Source: Rhabdochlamydiaceae bacterium (GTDB taxonomy: Bacteria; Chlamydiota; Chlamydiia; Chlamydiales; Rhabdochlamydiaceae). Taken from it: a stretch of 40,131 bases of DNA. Positions 28,050 to 35,844 of the stretch are shown piece after piece; position 1 is the first letter of the stretch, and each line of letters opens with the position of its first letter. The stretch is from contig DAHXNQ010000073.1 of the NCBI GenBank assembly GCA_027365315.1, positions 1-40,131 on the forward strand, in the 5' to 3' direction. Below the pieces are notes generated by a model that saw only the letters and a program-made list of their open reading frames with translations, was not told the origin of the DNA and did no database searches. Made by a program: the position numbers and the translations under genes.

Positions 28050-28104
28050 GAAGACCCACTGGGTCTTCTTCATGTCTCCGCAGCCACCGGGTCTTCTTCA
28101 TGTC
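28050..28104 (+). terminator. Hairpin with duplicated right arm
   Basis: GAAGACCC (28050-28057) pairs with GGGTCTTC (28061-28068) around ACT. The right arm is duplicated: GGGTCTTCTTCATGTC is at 28061-28076 and again at 28089-28104. The left arm could therefore pair with either copy. It may terminate transcription of the upstream gene, or form a switchable leader for the exported-protein gene that starts at 28168. The rest of the gap (28105-28167) contains TTGACT near 28114 and a T-rich tract, a weak promoter candidate. Confidence 0.45.
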
Positions 28105-28167
28105 CACGCAATCTTGACTAATTTGTAATTTTTTTCTACCAGGGTAAAAAGAACCTTGGAGACCGGG

Positions 28168-28698
28168 ATGATTTCGTGGAACCGTAAAGCAGCCCTGCTA
28201 GCACTGCCACTCACTGTAGGAGCCTACCTGATGCTCGTAGCCGATGCGCGAGGTGGCGGGGGTGATGATGGCGGACGCGGGATGAATCGCGGTACATTCG
28301 ATCAGGGAATGACCCCCGATGACAGGCGCGCTACTGGTATTGACAACCTCTCTCCCGATCAGAAACAGAAGCTGAATGATTGGATCAACCAGCATTACAC
28401 CCCCAATCATCCGGTGATCAATTCGGGCACACACCATTATGTGGTGGAGAACCTACATAACGGTTCTTACATCAAGCTGGACAATGGCAACATCTACGCC
28501 ATCGCTCCCGATGATATACAGACCTCATCCATGTGGATACTCCCCTTTCCTCTGGTGATTGAGGAGAGCAACGATCCCGACTATCCCTATCTCCTCGTCA
28601 ACGAGAACACCGGTAGCAGCGTCAAAGCGAAGCAGAGCTCCTCCAGCGAGATCACCCCCCCCACCAGCAACACAACTACTCCCCCCTCTCCAAAATAA
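28168..28698 (+). CDS. Small exported protein of unknown function
   Basis: The protein has 176 residues from the ATG at 28168, with GGAG six bases upstream; an in-frame TTG at 28156 lacks such a site. A signal peptide (NRKAALLALPLTVGAYLMLVADARG) opens the protein, followed by a Gly/Asp-rich linker. A polar beta-rich domain follows, with YVVENLHNGSYIKLDNGNIY and a YLLVNENTGSSVKAK ending. A Ser/Thr/Pro-rich tail closes it. I do not recognise a family. It is likely periplasmic. A highly palindromic element starts two bases after its stop. Confidence 0.7.
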   Translation: MISWNRKAALLALPLTVGAYLMLVADARGGGGDDGGRGMNRGTFDQGMTPDDRRATGIDNLSPDQKQKLNDWINQHYTPNHPVINSGTHHYVVENLHNGSYIKLDNGNIYAIAPDDIQTSSMWILPFPLVIEESNDPDYPYLLVNENTGSSVKAKQSSSSEITPPTSNTTTPPSPK

Positions 28699-28700
28699 GA

Positions 28701-28805
28701 AATGGGCGGCTCCGCCGCACCACCAAAGGGCCGCTTTGCGGCCCAGGCCGCCTCCGGCGGCCCGCCGCTTTCAGCGGCGTCGATTCTGCGGCGGAGCCGC
28801 CCATT
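28701..28805. repeat. Triple-hairpin palindromic element in a 19-bp outer stem
   Basis: An outer perfect 19-bp inverted repeat (28701-28719 with 28787-28805; core ATGGGCGGCTCCGCCGCA) encloses three consecutive perfect 7-bp hairpins with three-base loops: GGGCCGC/GCGGCCC (28728-28744), GGCCGCC/GGCGGCC (28746-28762) and CGCCGCT/AGCGGCG (28763-28779). The whole folds as a cloverleaf-like four-stem structure. It carries no T-run and no gene. Open frames that cross it on both strands are products of the repeat. It resembles bacterial REP/BIME-type or MITE sequences in general form. Confidence 0.9.
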
Positions 28806-28882
28806 AGACCGGACTGCGGCAAAGAGGAATCCAAGCGAAGACGAGATCGCAGCGGACGCCTTCGGCCCAAAGAGGCGAAATA

Positions 28883-29039
28883 CCTTGAGGCGCACGGCGT
28901 AAAAACGAGCGATGAGGACGCCAGCGAGGAGGGATAGATAGCGCCCCCGCGAATCGCTCTTCTGCTGAGGAGCGGGGGCGCTAGATGCCCTCCGCAGCAA
29001 GTCATCATCGCTTGGCTTTTACGCGTCGACGCCTCAAGG
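28883..29039. repeat. 157-base imperfect long palindrome
   Basis: CCTTGAGGCG (28883-28892) pairs with CGCCTCAAGG (29030-29039). The arms stay related inward (GGCGTAAAA and AGCGATGA on the left; TTTTACGC and TCATCGCT on the right), roughly three-quarters matched. The centre is a perfect 12-bp stem, TAGCGCCCCCGC (28939-28950) with GCGGGGGCGCTA (28972-28983), and a 21-base loop. No credible protein is encoded. Together with the neighbouring elements it fills the 501-base gap between two convergent exported-protein genes. Confidence 0.85.
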
Positions 29040-29067
29040 CCAGCTAAAGAAGGAGGAAGATGCGAGA

Positions 29068-29123
29068 TCGCGAGCGTTCCGTAGCGACCGGGACAGTACT
29101 GTGTACGGCCCGGGAGCAAGGAT
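29068..29123 (-). repeat. Dispersed mosaic repeat, copy B
   Basis: Read on the minus strand this 56-base block matches 40050-40105 of the plus strand with three differences: CCTTGCTCCCGGGCCGT, then ACTGTCCCGGTCGCTACGG and CGCTCGCGA. It lies beside the long palindrome and before the 3' end of the minus-strand gene at 29200. The rest of 29124-29199 shows nothing recognisable. Confidence 0.85.
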
Positions 29124-29199
29124 GGATTCATCAAAGCCGGAGCCGGTCCACTCTCACAACATAAACTTGCTCGAGCAGAATTGAACCTTCTTCTTCCTG

Positions 29200-29823
29200 T
29201 TACCAGGAGTCGAAGGAGCTGCGAGGAAGCTGCGCGCGCTCGCGCTCTAGCCAAAGCTCGAGCCATGGATAGTCGGGGCAGTTGCCATCGTATTGCAGCT
29301 GGTCAATCGCATCCCAGAGCAACTCTTGATGCAGCAGAGTGTACCAGCCATCATCCCAATCATCGCTCGAATCGGTCCAGAAGGCGAGAGTGCCGTCCGA
29401 TTCTAGATCGACTAACGCCACCTCCCCCGATGGGGGGACAAAGACTCCGTCGGAACCAAGAAAACTGACCTGCAGGCAGAGCTGGTCGAGTGAGGGAAAT
29501 AGATGGCCTAGATACTCGCTTGTCTCCCGATTGCGCGATGCGTGATCGATCAGGCCGAGCAGCAGTTTGACATAGAGCCCGCGCGCCTCTTCGACCGAAC
29601 AGTCTTTGGCAAACCCCAGGCTTACCAGCATCGTCTTCACCTCGTTGCCAGAGATGCGCGCCCCCAGATCCACCTCAACACAGCCCATCTCCTTCTGTTT
29701 AGCCTCGCTAAAAGAGGTGAGTAGACGGCCTATGGCCTCCCAGGAGGCGCGCCCCTCTTCTACGCCAGCAAGAGTCGTAGCTGCCAGAGTCAAGAGAGCG
29801 AGTAGCGTTGAGGTGCAGCGCAT
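29200..29823 (-). CDS. Small exported protein of unknown function
   Basis: The protein has 207 residues from the ATG at 29823 (GGAG nine bases upstream). The longer frame to 29970 runs into the clpB gene region and adds no recognisable sequence. It opens with MRCTSTLLALLTLAATTLAG, a clear signal peptide. The mature part is acidic, with helices in the first half. The second half contains LVDLESDGTLAFWTD, SSDDWDDGWY and a Trp-rich end. No family is recognised. It is divergent from clpB (116-base gap) and convergent with the exported-protein gene at 28168. Confidence 0.65.
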   Translation of the reverse strand: MRCTSTLLALLTLAATTLAGVEEGRASWEAIGRLLTSFSEAKQKEMGCVEVDLGARISGNEVKTMLVSLGFAKDCSVEEARGLYVKLLLGLIDHASRNRETSEYLGHLFPSLDQLCLQVSFLGSDGVFVPPSGEVALVDLESDGTLAFWTDSSDDWDDGWYTLLHQELLWDAIDQLQYDGNCPDYPWLELWLERERAQLPRSSFDSW

Positions 29824-29939
29824 GACGTAAACTCCACATTTTGTTTGGAGTATGCAGTCTAGCGACCATCTAATTTTCTCGAAATCAATATTTCTTCCTG
29901 TTGTATCATGACCGCCAAAGAGAAAAAAGGAGGCAGCAA

Positions 29940-32102
29940 ATGGATGCAAACAAGACCGAATCTCAACCAAGCGCTCTGGCTAAATATTGCAAAAATCTGA
30001 CGCAGCTAGCGAAAGCGGGCAAGTTAGATCCTGTGATCGGACGGGATGAAGAGATCCGCAGAACCATTCAGGTACTCAGCCGCAGAACCAAAAACAATCC
30101 TCTACTGATAGGCGAACCAGGCGTGGGCAAAACCGCCATTGCCGAGGGCCTAGCTCTGCGCATTGTCCACGGAGATGTGCCCGAGTCGATGCGCAGCAAG
30201 CAGGTTGTCGCTCTCGATATGGGCAGTCTGATCGCTGGAACCAAATTCCGTGGCGAGTTTGAGGAGAGGCTGAAGGAGATCCTACAAGAGATCGAGAAAA
30301 GCGAGGGGCAGATCATCCTCTTCATCGACGAGGTGCACACACTGGTAGGTGCCGGAGCGAGCGAAGGAGCAATGGATGCAGCCAATCTACTCAAGCCCGC
30401 CTTAGCGCGGGGTACTCTGCACTGCGTGGGTGCCACCACACTCTCCGAATACCAGAAGTACATCGAAAGAGATGCCGCCCTTGAAAGGCGCTTCCAATTA
30501 ATCCTGATAGAAGAGCCCACACTGGAGAATGCCATCTCTATCCTCCGCGGCCTGAAAGAGCGCTACGAAAACTTCCATGGCGTCCATATCACCGAGGCAG
30601 CACTTCATGCGGCTGTCACCCTCTCCCATCGCTACATCACAGGTCGTCACCTACCCGATAAGGCGATCGATCTGATCGACGAGGCAGCCAGCCTGATTCG
30701 CATGCAGCTGGGTAGCCGCCCCCTTCCGATCGATGTGAAGGAGAGGGAACTTTCCAGCCTGATCGTGAAGCAGGAGGCGCTGAAGCGCGAAGGGACCGCC
30801 ATCTCACAGAGTGAGCTAGAGAAATTGGCTGGCGAGATCGCTCTCCTCAAGGAGGAGCTATCCACTCTAGAGACCAAGTGGAACAGCGAGAAGCAGCTGA
30901 TCCAAGCTCTGAAGGAGAAGAAGAATGCACTGGAGGCGATGAAATTTCAGGAGGAGGAGGCGAACCGTAAACTGGACTACAACAGAGTGGCCGAGCTGCG
31001 CTATAGCAAGATCCCCGCTTTAGAAAAGGAGATTGCTGGAGCGCAAGAGGCGCTTGCCCGCCTACCTGAGAGACTTCTGCAAGAGGAGGTGGATGAGGGG
31101 CTGATCGCTCAGATTGTAGCCAAATGGACCGGCATTCCCGTGCAGCGAATGCTGGAAAAAGAGGCGGCTAAACTGCTGCGTCTCGAAGAGACTCTGGGAA
31201 AACGGGTGGTGGGCCAGGAGTTTGCTGTAGCGGCTATCAGCGAAGCGGTACGCCGCGCGCGCGCGGGACTTTCCGATCCAGCGAGACCAGTGGGCGTTTT
31301 TCTCTTCGTCGGTCCCACAGGAGTGGGCAAAACCGAGCTAGCCAAAGCGCTCGCTAGCGAGCTGTTTGACCAGGAGGAGGCTCTCTTCCGCCTCGACATG
31401 TCGGAGTATATGGAGAAGCATAGCATCTCCAAACTGATCGGCTCGCCCCCTGGCTACATCGGCTATGAAGAGGGAGGACAGCTCAGCGAAGCTCTGCGCC
31501 GCCGCCCCTATGCTGTGGTCCTGTTGGATGAGATCGAGAAGGCTCATCCGGAAGTGTTCAACATTCTGCTGCAGATGTTCGATGAGGGACGTCTCACCGA
31601 CAGCAAGGGAAGAACCATCAACTGTCGCAATGCCCTCTTCATCATGACCTCCAACCTCGGCAGCGAAGAGCTATTATCTGGGCTAGCCGAGCGCCCTTCT
31701 GGGTGGACAAAAGAGCAGATCCTCGCCCTACTACAGCCCATCTTGCAAAGAGCCTTCCGCCCCGAACTGCTCAACCGCCTCGATGAGATACTGCCCTTTC
31801 TGCCCCTAAGACGCGATCAGATGGAGGCGATTGCTCTGAAGCAGCTAACGCAGGTGATCGAGCGTCTGACCGAAAAAGGCATCCCTCTCAGCTGGGACGC
31901 AGCGGTACTCAGCTACCTCGCCGAGCGCGGCTACGATGCCGCCTTTGGAGCTCGTCCTCTAAAGCGCCTCGTGCAGCATGAGGTGGTGGGTCTTTTAGCA
32001 AAAAACATTTTGCAAGGCCATCTCCATAGCGGCGCGCACGCCCACCTGCAGCTGACTCAAAGCCAGGAAGGAGAAGAACAGATCGCCTGCTCCCTGACTT
32101 AA
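29940..32102 (+). CDS. clpB: ClpB disaggregase lacking the N-terminal domain
   Basis: The protein has 720 residues from the ATG at 29940, which has AAAGGAGG at ideal distance. It begins straight into the first AAA module ([17 protein letters not shown]), so the roughly 150-residue Clp_N domain is missing. NBD1 Walker A is GEPGVGKT (about 58-65). A full-length ClpB-type coiled-coil middle domain lies at about 265-390. NBD2 Walker A is GPTGVGKT (about 458) and Walker B is [14 protein letters not shown]. No ClpP-binding loop is visible, so it is a disaggregase and not ClpA or ClpC. ClpB threads aggregated proteins and hands them to DnaK. The short form resembles E. coli ClpB-95, but here no upstream N-domain frame exists. 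Confidence 0.93.
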   Translation: MDANKTESQPSALAKYCKNLTQLAKAGKLDPVIGRDEEIRRTIQVLSRRTKNNPLLIGEPGVGKTAIAEGLALRIVHGDVPESMRSKQVVALDMGSLIAGTKFRGEFEERLKEILQEIEKSEGQIILFIDEVHTLVGAGASEGAMDAANLLKPALARGTLHCVGATTLSEYQKYIERDAALERRFQLILIEEPTLENAISILRGLKERYENFHGVHITEAALHAAVTLSHRYITGRHLPDKAIDLIDEAASLIRMQLGSRPLPIDVKERELSSLIVKQEALKREGTAISQSELEKLAGEIALLKEELSTLETKWNSEKQLIQALKEKKNALEAMKFQEEEANRKLDYNRVAELRYSKIPALEKEIAGAQEALARLPERLLQEEVDEGLIAQIVAKWTGIPVQRMLEKEAAKLLRLEETLGKRVVGQEFAVAAISEAVRRARAGLSDPARPVGVFLFVGPTGVGKTELAKALASELFDQEEALFRLDMSEYMEKHSISKLIGSPPGYIGYEEGGQLSEALRRRPYAVVLLDEIEKAHPEVFNILLQMFDEGRLTDSKGRTINCRNALFIMTSNLGSEELLSGLAERPSGWTKEQILALLQPILQRAFRPELLNRLDEILPFLPLRRDQMEAIALKQLTQVIERLTEKGIPLSWDAAVLSYLAERGYDAAFGARPLKRLVQHEVVGLLAKNILQGHLHSGAHAHLQLTQSQEGEEQIACSLT

Positions 32103-32130
32103 GTCAGAGAGCTGCTTTACAGAGGAAACT

Positions 32131-32676
32131 TTAGCAGGAGGCGAGAGAGGGTTGGAAGAGGTCTTGGAACTGCTCGCGCAGCGAGGCGGGTACCACCTCT
32201 TCAATCCCCTCTTTGTCATACATGAGAAAATAGGCACAGGCGACCAGAATCCCAAATCCGGGAGCCACCAGCGCGATCAGTAGAGAGAGCGCGCAGACAA
32301 CCGAACGCCTGATAGCCAGATAGCCGCGCGCTAGATGCTTGCGGCAAAACCGATTCTTTCCCCCTGTTGCGCAGGTCAGCAGCAGCATCAGAGAGCTGAA
32401 GAGAAGGGCATACCCCATCCAGAGAACGTCAGCTGCAAGCAGCACCAAGAAGAAGAGGCGCGCCATGCATGAGGAGAGAAGCCGGTCTCTTTTCTTGGCT
32501 TGAGGAAGACCGTCTGTCACCACCGCTGCCATCGAATTTAAATCGATACCAGACGCTTCAACGGGCGCTTCGGCGGGCAGAGCTGCGCCAGCCCCAGCGC
32601 TACTTCTGGGGAACAGCTCCAGCTGCTCGCATGGCAGATCACCATCTCGCGCATCGGAAAACTTATAGATCGCCAT
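32131..32676 (-). CDS. Membrane protein with two paired hydrophobic segments
   Basis: The protein has 181 residues; AGGAGG lies nine bases before the ATG. A polar 68-residue N-terminus precedes two long hydrophobic stretches (about 71-103 and 127-154), each able to form a helical hairpin, with a short basic link between them. That bilobed profile resembles chlamydial inclusion-membrane (Inc) proteins, which are T3SS cargo. I offer this only as a possibility, as many small membrane proteins look similar. It converges with clpB across 28 bases. Confidence 0.65.
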   Translation of the reverse strand: MAIYKFSDARDGDLPCEQLELFPRSSAGAGAALPAEAPVEASGIDLNSMAAVVTDGLPQAKKRDRLLSSCMARLFFLVLLAADVLWMGYALLFSSLMLLLTCATGGKNRFCRKHLARGYLAIRRSVVCALSLLIALVAPGFGILVACAYFLMYDKEGIEEVVPASLREQFQDLFQPSLASC

Positions 32677-33153
32677 GCAGTCTCAGCCTCCTGAAGGTCT
32701 GGTGGAAAAACGGAGTATAGCCCCCGCCCCAGTTTGCGGACAGTGGTACGAACTCTGTCCAAACCCCACTCTACGATCCGCCACCGAAAATCCAAATTCA
32801 ATTTTTTTTAAATACGCAAAAGCCCCTACATCAAGGAAGTCAACTAAAATAGGTTCCCGAAAGAGGTGGTTGCAAAACTCCAGCCCCTAGAAAAATCGAT
32901 GATTTTGGCGTCCGTTGTCAGAGCCAGCTCGCTGGCTCCTTGCTGTTCTGACGAGACCATACCCGAGAGGGTAGGCGAGGAAGAACAGCGACAAGGGGCG
33001 CCAAAAGGGCGATTTTGCTGGGGGCTGGGGTTTTGCAACTGCCTCGAAAGAGAGGAAATGGCCCGCGGCGCTCCCTTTAATTTTTCCTCTGGTCAACTAT
33101 GGTGAGTCGCTGCTATCATTCCGCTTTTCCTTTGAATTCAAAGTGAGTCCAAC
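32677..33153 (+). promoter_or_regulatory. Gap between membrane-protein gene and rpmB
   Basis: The 477 bases hold the promoter side of the minus-strand membrane protein (32677-32862, no clear signal seen), the 183-bp palindromic element at 32863-33045, and the rpmB leader. The leader contains a perfect 12-base palindrome TTTGAATTCAAA (33131-33142), 11 bases before the rpmB ATG, and a possible -10 TATCAT near 33113. The -35 is not convincing. Confidence 0.35.
32863..33045. repeat. 183-bp three-armed palindromic element, full copy
   Basis: The two ends are inverted copies: GAGGTGGTTGCAAAAC (32863-32878) and its partner GTTTTGCAACTGCCTC (33030-33045). Pairing continues inward to about 32920 and 32990 (GATTTTGGCG with CGCCAAAA; GTTGTC with GACAAG). 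Two internal arms follow: GAGCCAGC/GCTGGCTC (32921-32938) and GCTGTTCT/AGAACAGC (32942-32989), the latter capped by TACCC/GGGTA. A second, partial copy in opposite orientation lies at 39718-39854. No protein is encoded. Confidence 0.92.
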
Positions 33154-33426
33154 ATGGCCAAACGCTGTCAGGTAACCGGCAAGGTGCCCGTACGAGGCAA
33201 ACAGTATGCCCGCCGCGGGATCGCCAAAAAGAAGAAGGGTATCGGCCTGAAGATCACCGGCATCAAGCGCCGTCGCTTCCAGCCCAACCTAATTAAAAAA
33301 AGACTGTACCTAGCTGAAGAGAAGCGATTCATCACTCTGCGCCTAGCCGCATCGGCCCTGCGCACCATCGATAAGCTGGGGCTCTCTACAGTCCTACGCA
33401 AGATGCACAAAGAGGCCGCCTCCTAA
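33154..33426 (+). CDS. rpmB: 50S ribosomal protein L28
   Basis: The protein has 90 residues. It starts MAKRCQVTGKVPVRGKQYARRG, the L28 signature, and is strongly basic with KKKKG and KRRRFQPNL. The length equals that of chlamydial L28. It is a late-assembly large-subunit protein. It lies 23 bases before the phospholipase-D-family gene. In C. trachomatis, as I recall, rpmB directly follows malQ; here about 11 kb separate them. Confidence 0.96.
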   Translation: MAKRCQVTGKVPVRGKQYARRGIAKKKKGIGLKITGIKRRRFQPNLIKKRLYLAEEKRFITLRLAASALRTIDKLGLSTVLRKMHKEAAS

Positions 33427-33449
33427 AGAGAGAGCAAGGTAGGTATGAG

Positions 33450-34460
33450 ATGGAGGGCGCTGCCACCCCTGCTACGCAGGTCTTGCGCGCCCTACTCTCC
33501 CTCTTGTTTCTCGCCCTACCGATCCTCTTTTTTATAAATATTCTTTCGAATAAACAGAGAGAGCCAACCTCTATCACCTTCTACTCCAATCAGCTGGGCG
33601 ATAATCTCGCCTCCCTGCTCCAGCATGAATTCGAGTCGGCTCGCCGCTCTATCTGGATCAGCATCTACGACTGCACCGATAAAAATATATTAGAGCTACT
33701 AGACAAACGAGCCCGCGAAGGTCTAGCCGTCTCTCTGTCGCTCGACCAGAGCGCATCGTTTCTCCCCTTATCGGGCAAGCTCAAACTGCATCATCCTAAA
33801 GTACGCGGACTGATGCATGAGAAGATCTGCCTCATCGATGAGGATGTGGCCTGGATCGGTTCCACCAATCTCACCCCCACCTCCCTCTGGCTCCATGCCA
33901 ACCTTCTCATCCGCCTGGAGTCGGAGGGTCTGATCCCCTTTCTTCTGCACCAAGAGCAAGAGTGGGCCATTTACGAAAAGTGCGACCATGGACAGAGGCT
34001 CCGGCTCTACCATCTTCCCGAGGCAAGCAGCCAGGCCTTAGAGGCGCTAGTGCAGCTGATCGACCGGGCCGAACATGAAATCGATCTCGCCCTCTTCACC
34101 TTCACCCACCCTCTTCTCGCTGACAGATTGCTGGCGGCCAGAGAGCGCGGGGTGAGGGTACGCTGCTTTGCCGAACTCTCCTCCCTTCGGGGCGCTTCGC
34201 GCTTAGTTCTACTTCAGCTCGCTTCCCACGGCATCGAGGTGCGTGCCTCGCGTCAAAGGGATGGCCTGATGCATCATAAATGGATGGTGGTGGATGGAAA
34301 GGCGCTGAGCTGCGGATCGGCCAACTGGACCGAGGCTGCCTTTGCCAAAAATCGGGATCTATTGATGATCCTCTCCCCACTTTCTGACGCGCAGAAAAAA
34401 TTCTTTTCTCTGCTACAAGCTAAATTAACGTTACAAACAGAGCAGATTTCACTCCCATGA
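33450..34460 (+). CDS. Phospholipase D family protein with two HKD motifs
   Basis: The protein has 336 residues. A hydrophobic N-terminal segment (13-32) acts as signal peptide or anchor. Two catalytic HKD half-sites are complete: HEKICLIDEDVAWIGSTN and HHKWMVVDGKALSCGSANW. The enzyme could act on lipids or nucleic acids; short, exported two-HKD proteins of chlamydiae (CT_084 group) are the likely family. It is probably outside the cytoplasm. The stop overlaps the marC start by four bases, and rpmB precedes it. Confidence 0.9.
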   Translation: MEGAATPATQVLRALLSLLFLALPILFFINILSNKQREPTSITFYSNQLGDNLASLLQHEFESARRSIWISIYDCTDKNILELLDKRAREGLAVSLSLDQSASFLPLSGKLKLHHPKVRGLMHEKICLIDEDVAWIGSTNLTPTSLWLHANLLIRLESEGLIPFLLHQEQEWAIYEKCDHGQRLRLYHLPEASSQALEALVQLIDRAEHEIDLALFTFTHPLLADRLLAARERGVRVRCFAELSSLRGASRLVLLQLASHGIEVRASRQRDGLMHHKWMVVDGKALSCGSANWTEAAFAKNRDLLMILSPLSDAQKKFFSLLQAKLTLQTEQISLP

Positions 34461-35071
34461 GCCATACACTCTCTATCCTCCTCAGCACTGCCTTCTCACT
34501 CTTTCTTCTGATGAATGCGATCGGAAATATCCCCATCTTCCTCACACTATTGAAAGCCATTCCGCTGAAGAGGCAGCGCGTCATCATCATGCGCGAGCTG
34601 CTCATCGCCTTGGGAATTATTTTACTTTTTGCGCTGGCTGGCCAGCAGATCCTAGCTCTGTTTGGCATCACCTCCACTTCGGTGATGCTGTCGGGCGGAA
34701 TCATCCTCTTCATGATCTCGATCAAGATGATCTTTCCCCCTGCTGTCGCCCCCGAAGCCCCCCCTCCCACTCACGAACCATTTCTGGTTCCCCTCGCTCT
34801 GCCCCTTGTCGCCGGCCCAGCCGTCCTAGCGGCAGTGATCCTTTACTCTAGCCAGCACGAGTCTGTCTGGATTACAATAGGCGCCGTCCTGATTGCCTGG
34901 GTTGCTAGCATCATCATTCTGCTATGCGGCGCCAGCCTTAGGAAATTCCTGGGAGAGAGCGGCACCCAGGCGTGCGAACGGCTGATGGGACTGATTCTAA
35001 CCATGATCGCCGTCGAGATGTTCTTAAACGGTATCTCCTCCTTCGCCGGGACCTGTATAGCCGCCCTATAA
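34457..35071 (+). CDS. MarC-family inner-membrane protein (YhgN-like)
   Basis: The protein has 204 residues with six hydrophobic segments. The MarC-family hallmarks are LLMNAIGNIPIFLTLL near the start, GGIILFMISIKM in the middle and PLALPLVAGPAVLAAVI near residue 110. The transported substrate is not known for the family. It starts with ATGA overlapping the PLD stop. truA follows after five bases. The C. trachomatis relative (CT_852) also neighbours map (CT_851). Confidence 0.92.
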   Translation: MSHTLSILLSTAFSLFLLMNAIGNIPIFLTLLKAIPLKRQRVIIMRELLIALGIILLFALAGQQILALFGITSTSVMLSGGIILFMISIKMIFPPAVAPEAPPPTHEPFLVPLALPLVAGPAVLAAVILYSSQHESVWITIGAVLIAWVASIIILLCGASLRKFLGESGTQACERLMGLILTMIAVEMFLNGISSFAGTCIAAL

Positions 35072-35076
35072 GCGGT

Positions 35077-35844
35077 GTGTCCGGTTTGTCAAAAAGAAAA
35101 ATTCAATTAATCATCGCCTATCACGGTGCTCACTTTTCCGGATGGCAGGATGTGGGCATGGGCTCTACCGTGCAAGGTGTCTTGCGCGAAGCGCTCCGCC
35201 AGATCCTGCAAGAGCCGGTCGAGCCCGAGGCTGCCAGCCGTACCGATGCAGGCGTGCATGCAAAAGCACAGTCGGTCGTCATCTCCACCGAGCAAGAAAT
35301 TTTAGACTTGGAGAAGCTCAGGACAGGACTTCACGCTCTGCTCCGCCCCAAAATCGCCGCCATCTCAGCGCGCTGGGCAGAAGAGAGCTTCCATCCTTCG
35401 CTAAGCGCCGTAGGCAAGGAGTATCTCTACCGCATCACCACCGGCCCCACCCAACTCCCCTTCGAAAGTGAGCTCGCCTGGCATCTACCCTACCCGCTGG
35501 ACCTCTCTCTAATGAGAGAGGCGGCCAGCTACTTTCTGGGCACTCACGACTTTTCTGCTCTCTGCAACCAAAAGCAGCAGCCATCTAACGATCCCATCTG
35601 CCAGCTTACAGCCATCGAGATCGTGGAGCGGGATGAAGCCACTTTGTTGGAGATCGTGGTGCGCGGAAATCGCTTTCTCTACAAGATGGTACGCAATCTG
35701 GTGGGTACACTAGCTTATGTAGGATGCGGTAAACTCTCTTTAACCGATGCCAAGCAGCTGCTAGCAAAGAGAGACCGAAGGGAAGCCGGCATCACAGCCC
35801 CCCCACATGGACTCTATCTAAACGAGGTGATCTACAGTGAGTGA
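35077..35844 (+). CDS. truA: tRNA pseudouridine(38-40) synthase TruA
   Basis: The protein has 255 residues from the GTG at 35077. A TTG at 35086 is an equally possible start, giving MSKRKIQLIIAYHG. The longer frame to 34972 only overlaps marC. Family motifs: IIAYHGAHFSGWQ, the catalytic SRTDAGVHA with Asp57, KEYLYRI, FLGTHDFSALCN and a FLYKMVRNLVGTL ending. It modifies the anticodon stem of many tRNAs. No clear ribosome-binding site is visible, so coupling to marC is likely. The stop overlaps the map start by eight bases. Confidence 0.94.
   Translation: MSGLSKRKIQLIIAYHGAHFSGWQDVGMGSTVQGVLREALRQILQEPVEPEAASRTDAGVHAKAQSVVISTEQEILDLEKLRTGLHALLRPKIAAISARWAEESFHPSLSAVGKEYLYRITTGPTQLPFESELAWHLPYPLDLSLMREAASYFLGTHDFSALCNQKQQPSNDPICQLTAIEIVERDEATLLEIVVRGNRFLYKMVRNLVGTLAYVGCGKLSLTDAKQLLAKRDRREAGITAPPHGLYLNEVIYSE

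Noticed and set aside
28559-29468. Overlapping open frames on both strands through the palindromes (28559-28807, 28587-29000, 28676-29266, 28702-28902, 29181-29468)
   Set aside because: They arise because inverted GC-rich repeats lack stops in several frames; composition is low-complexity and none has a good start site.
29824-29939. CIRCE/HrcA operator before clpB
   Set aside because: No inverted repeat of the TTAGCACTC type is present; only a short CTCCA/TGGAG hairpin near 29833-29850 is seen.
32844-33105. Three short frames across the 183-bp element (32844-33038, 32866-33105, 32887-33096)
   Set aside because: They are created by the palindrome itself and exist on both strands with similar sequence.
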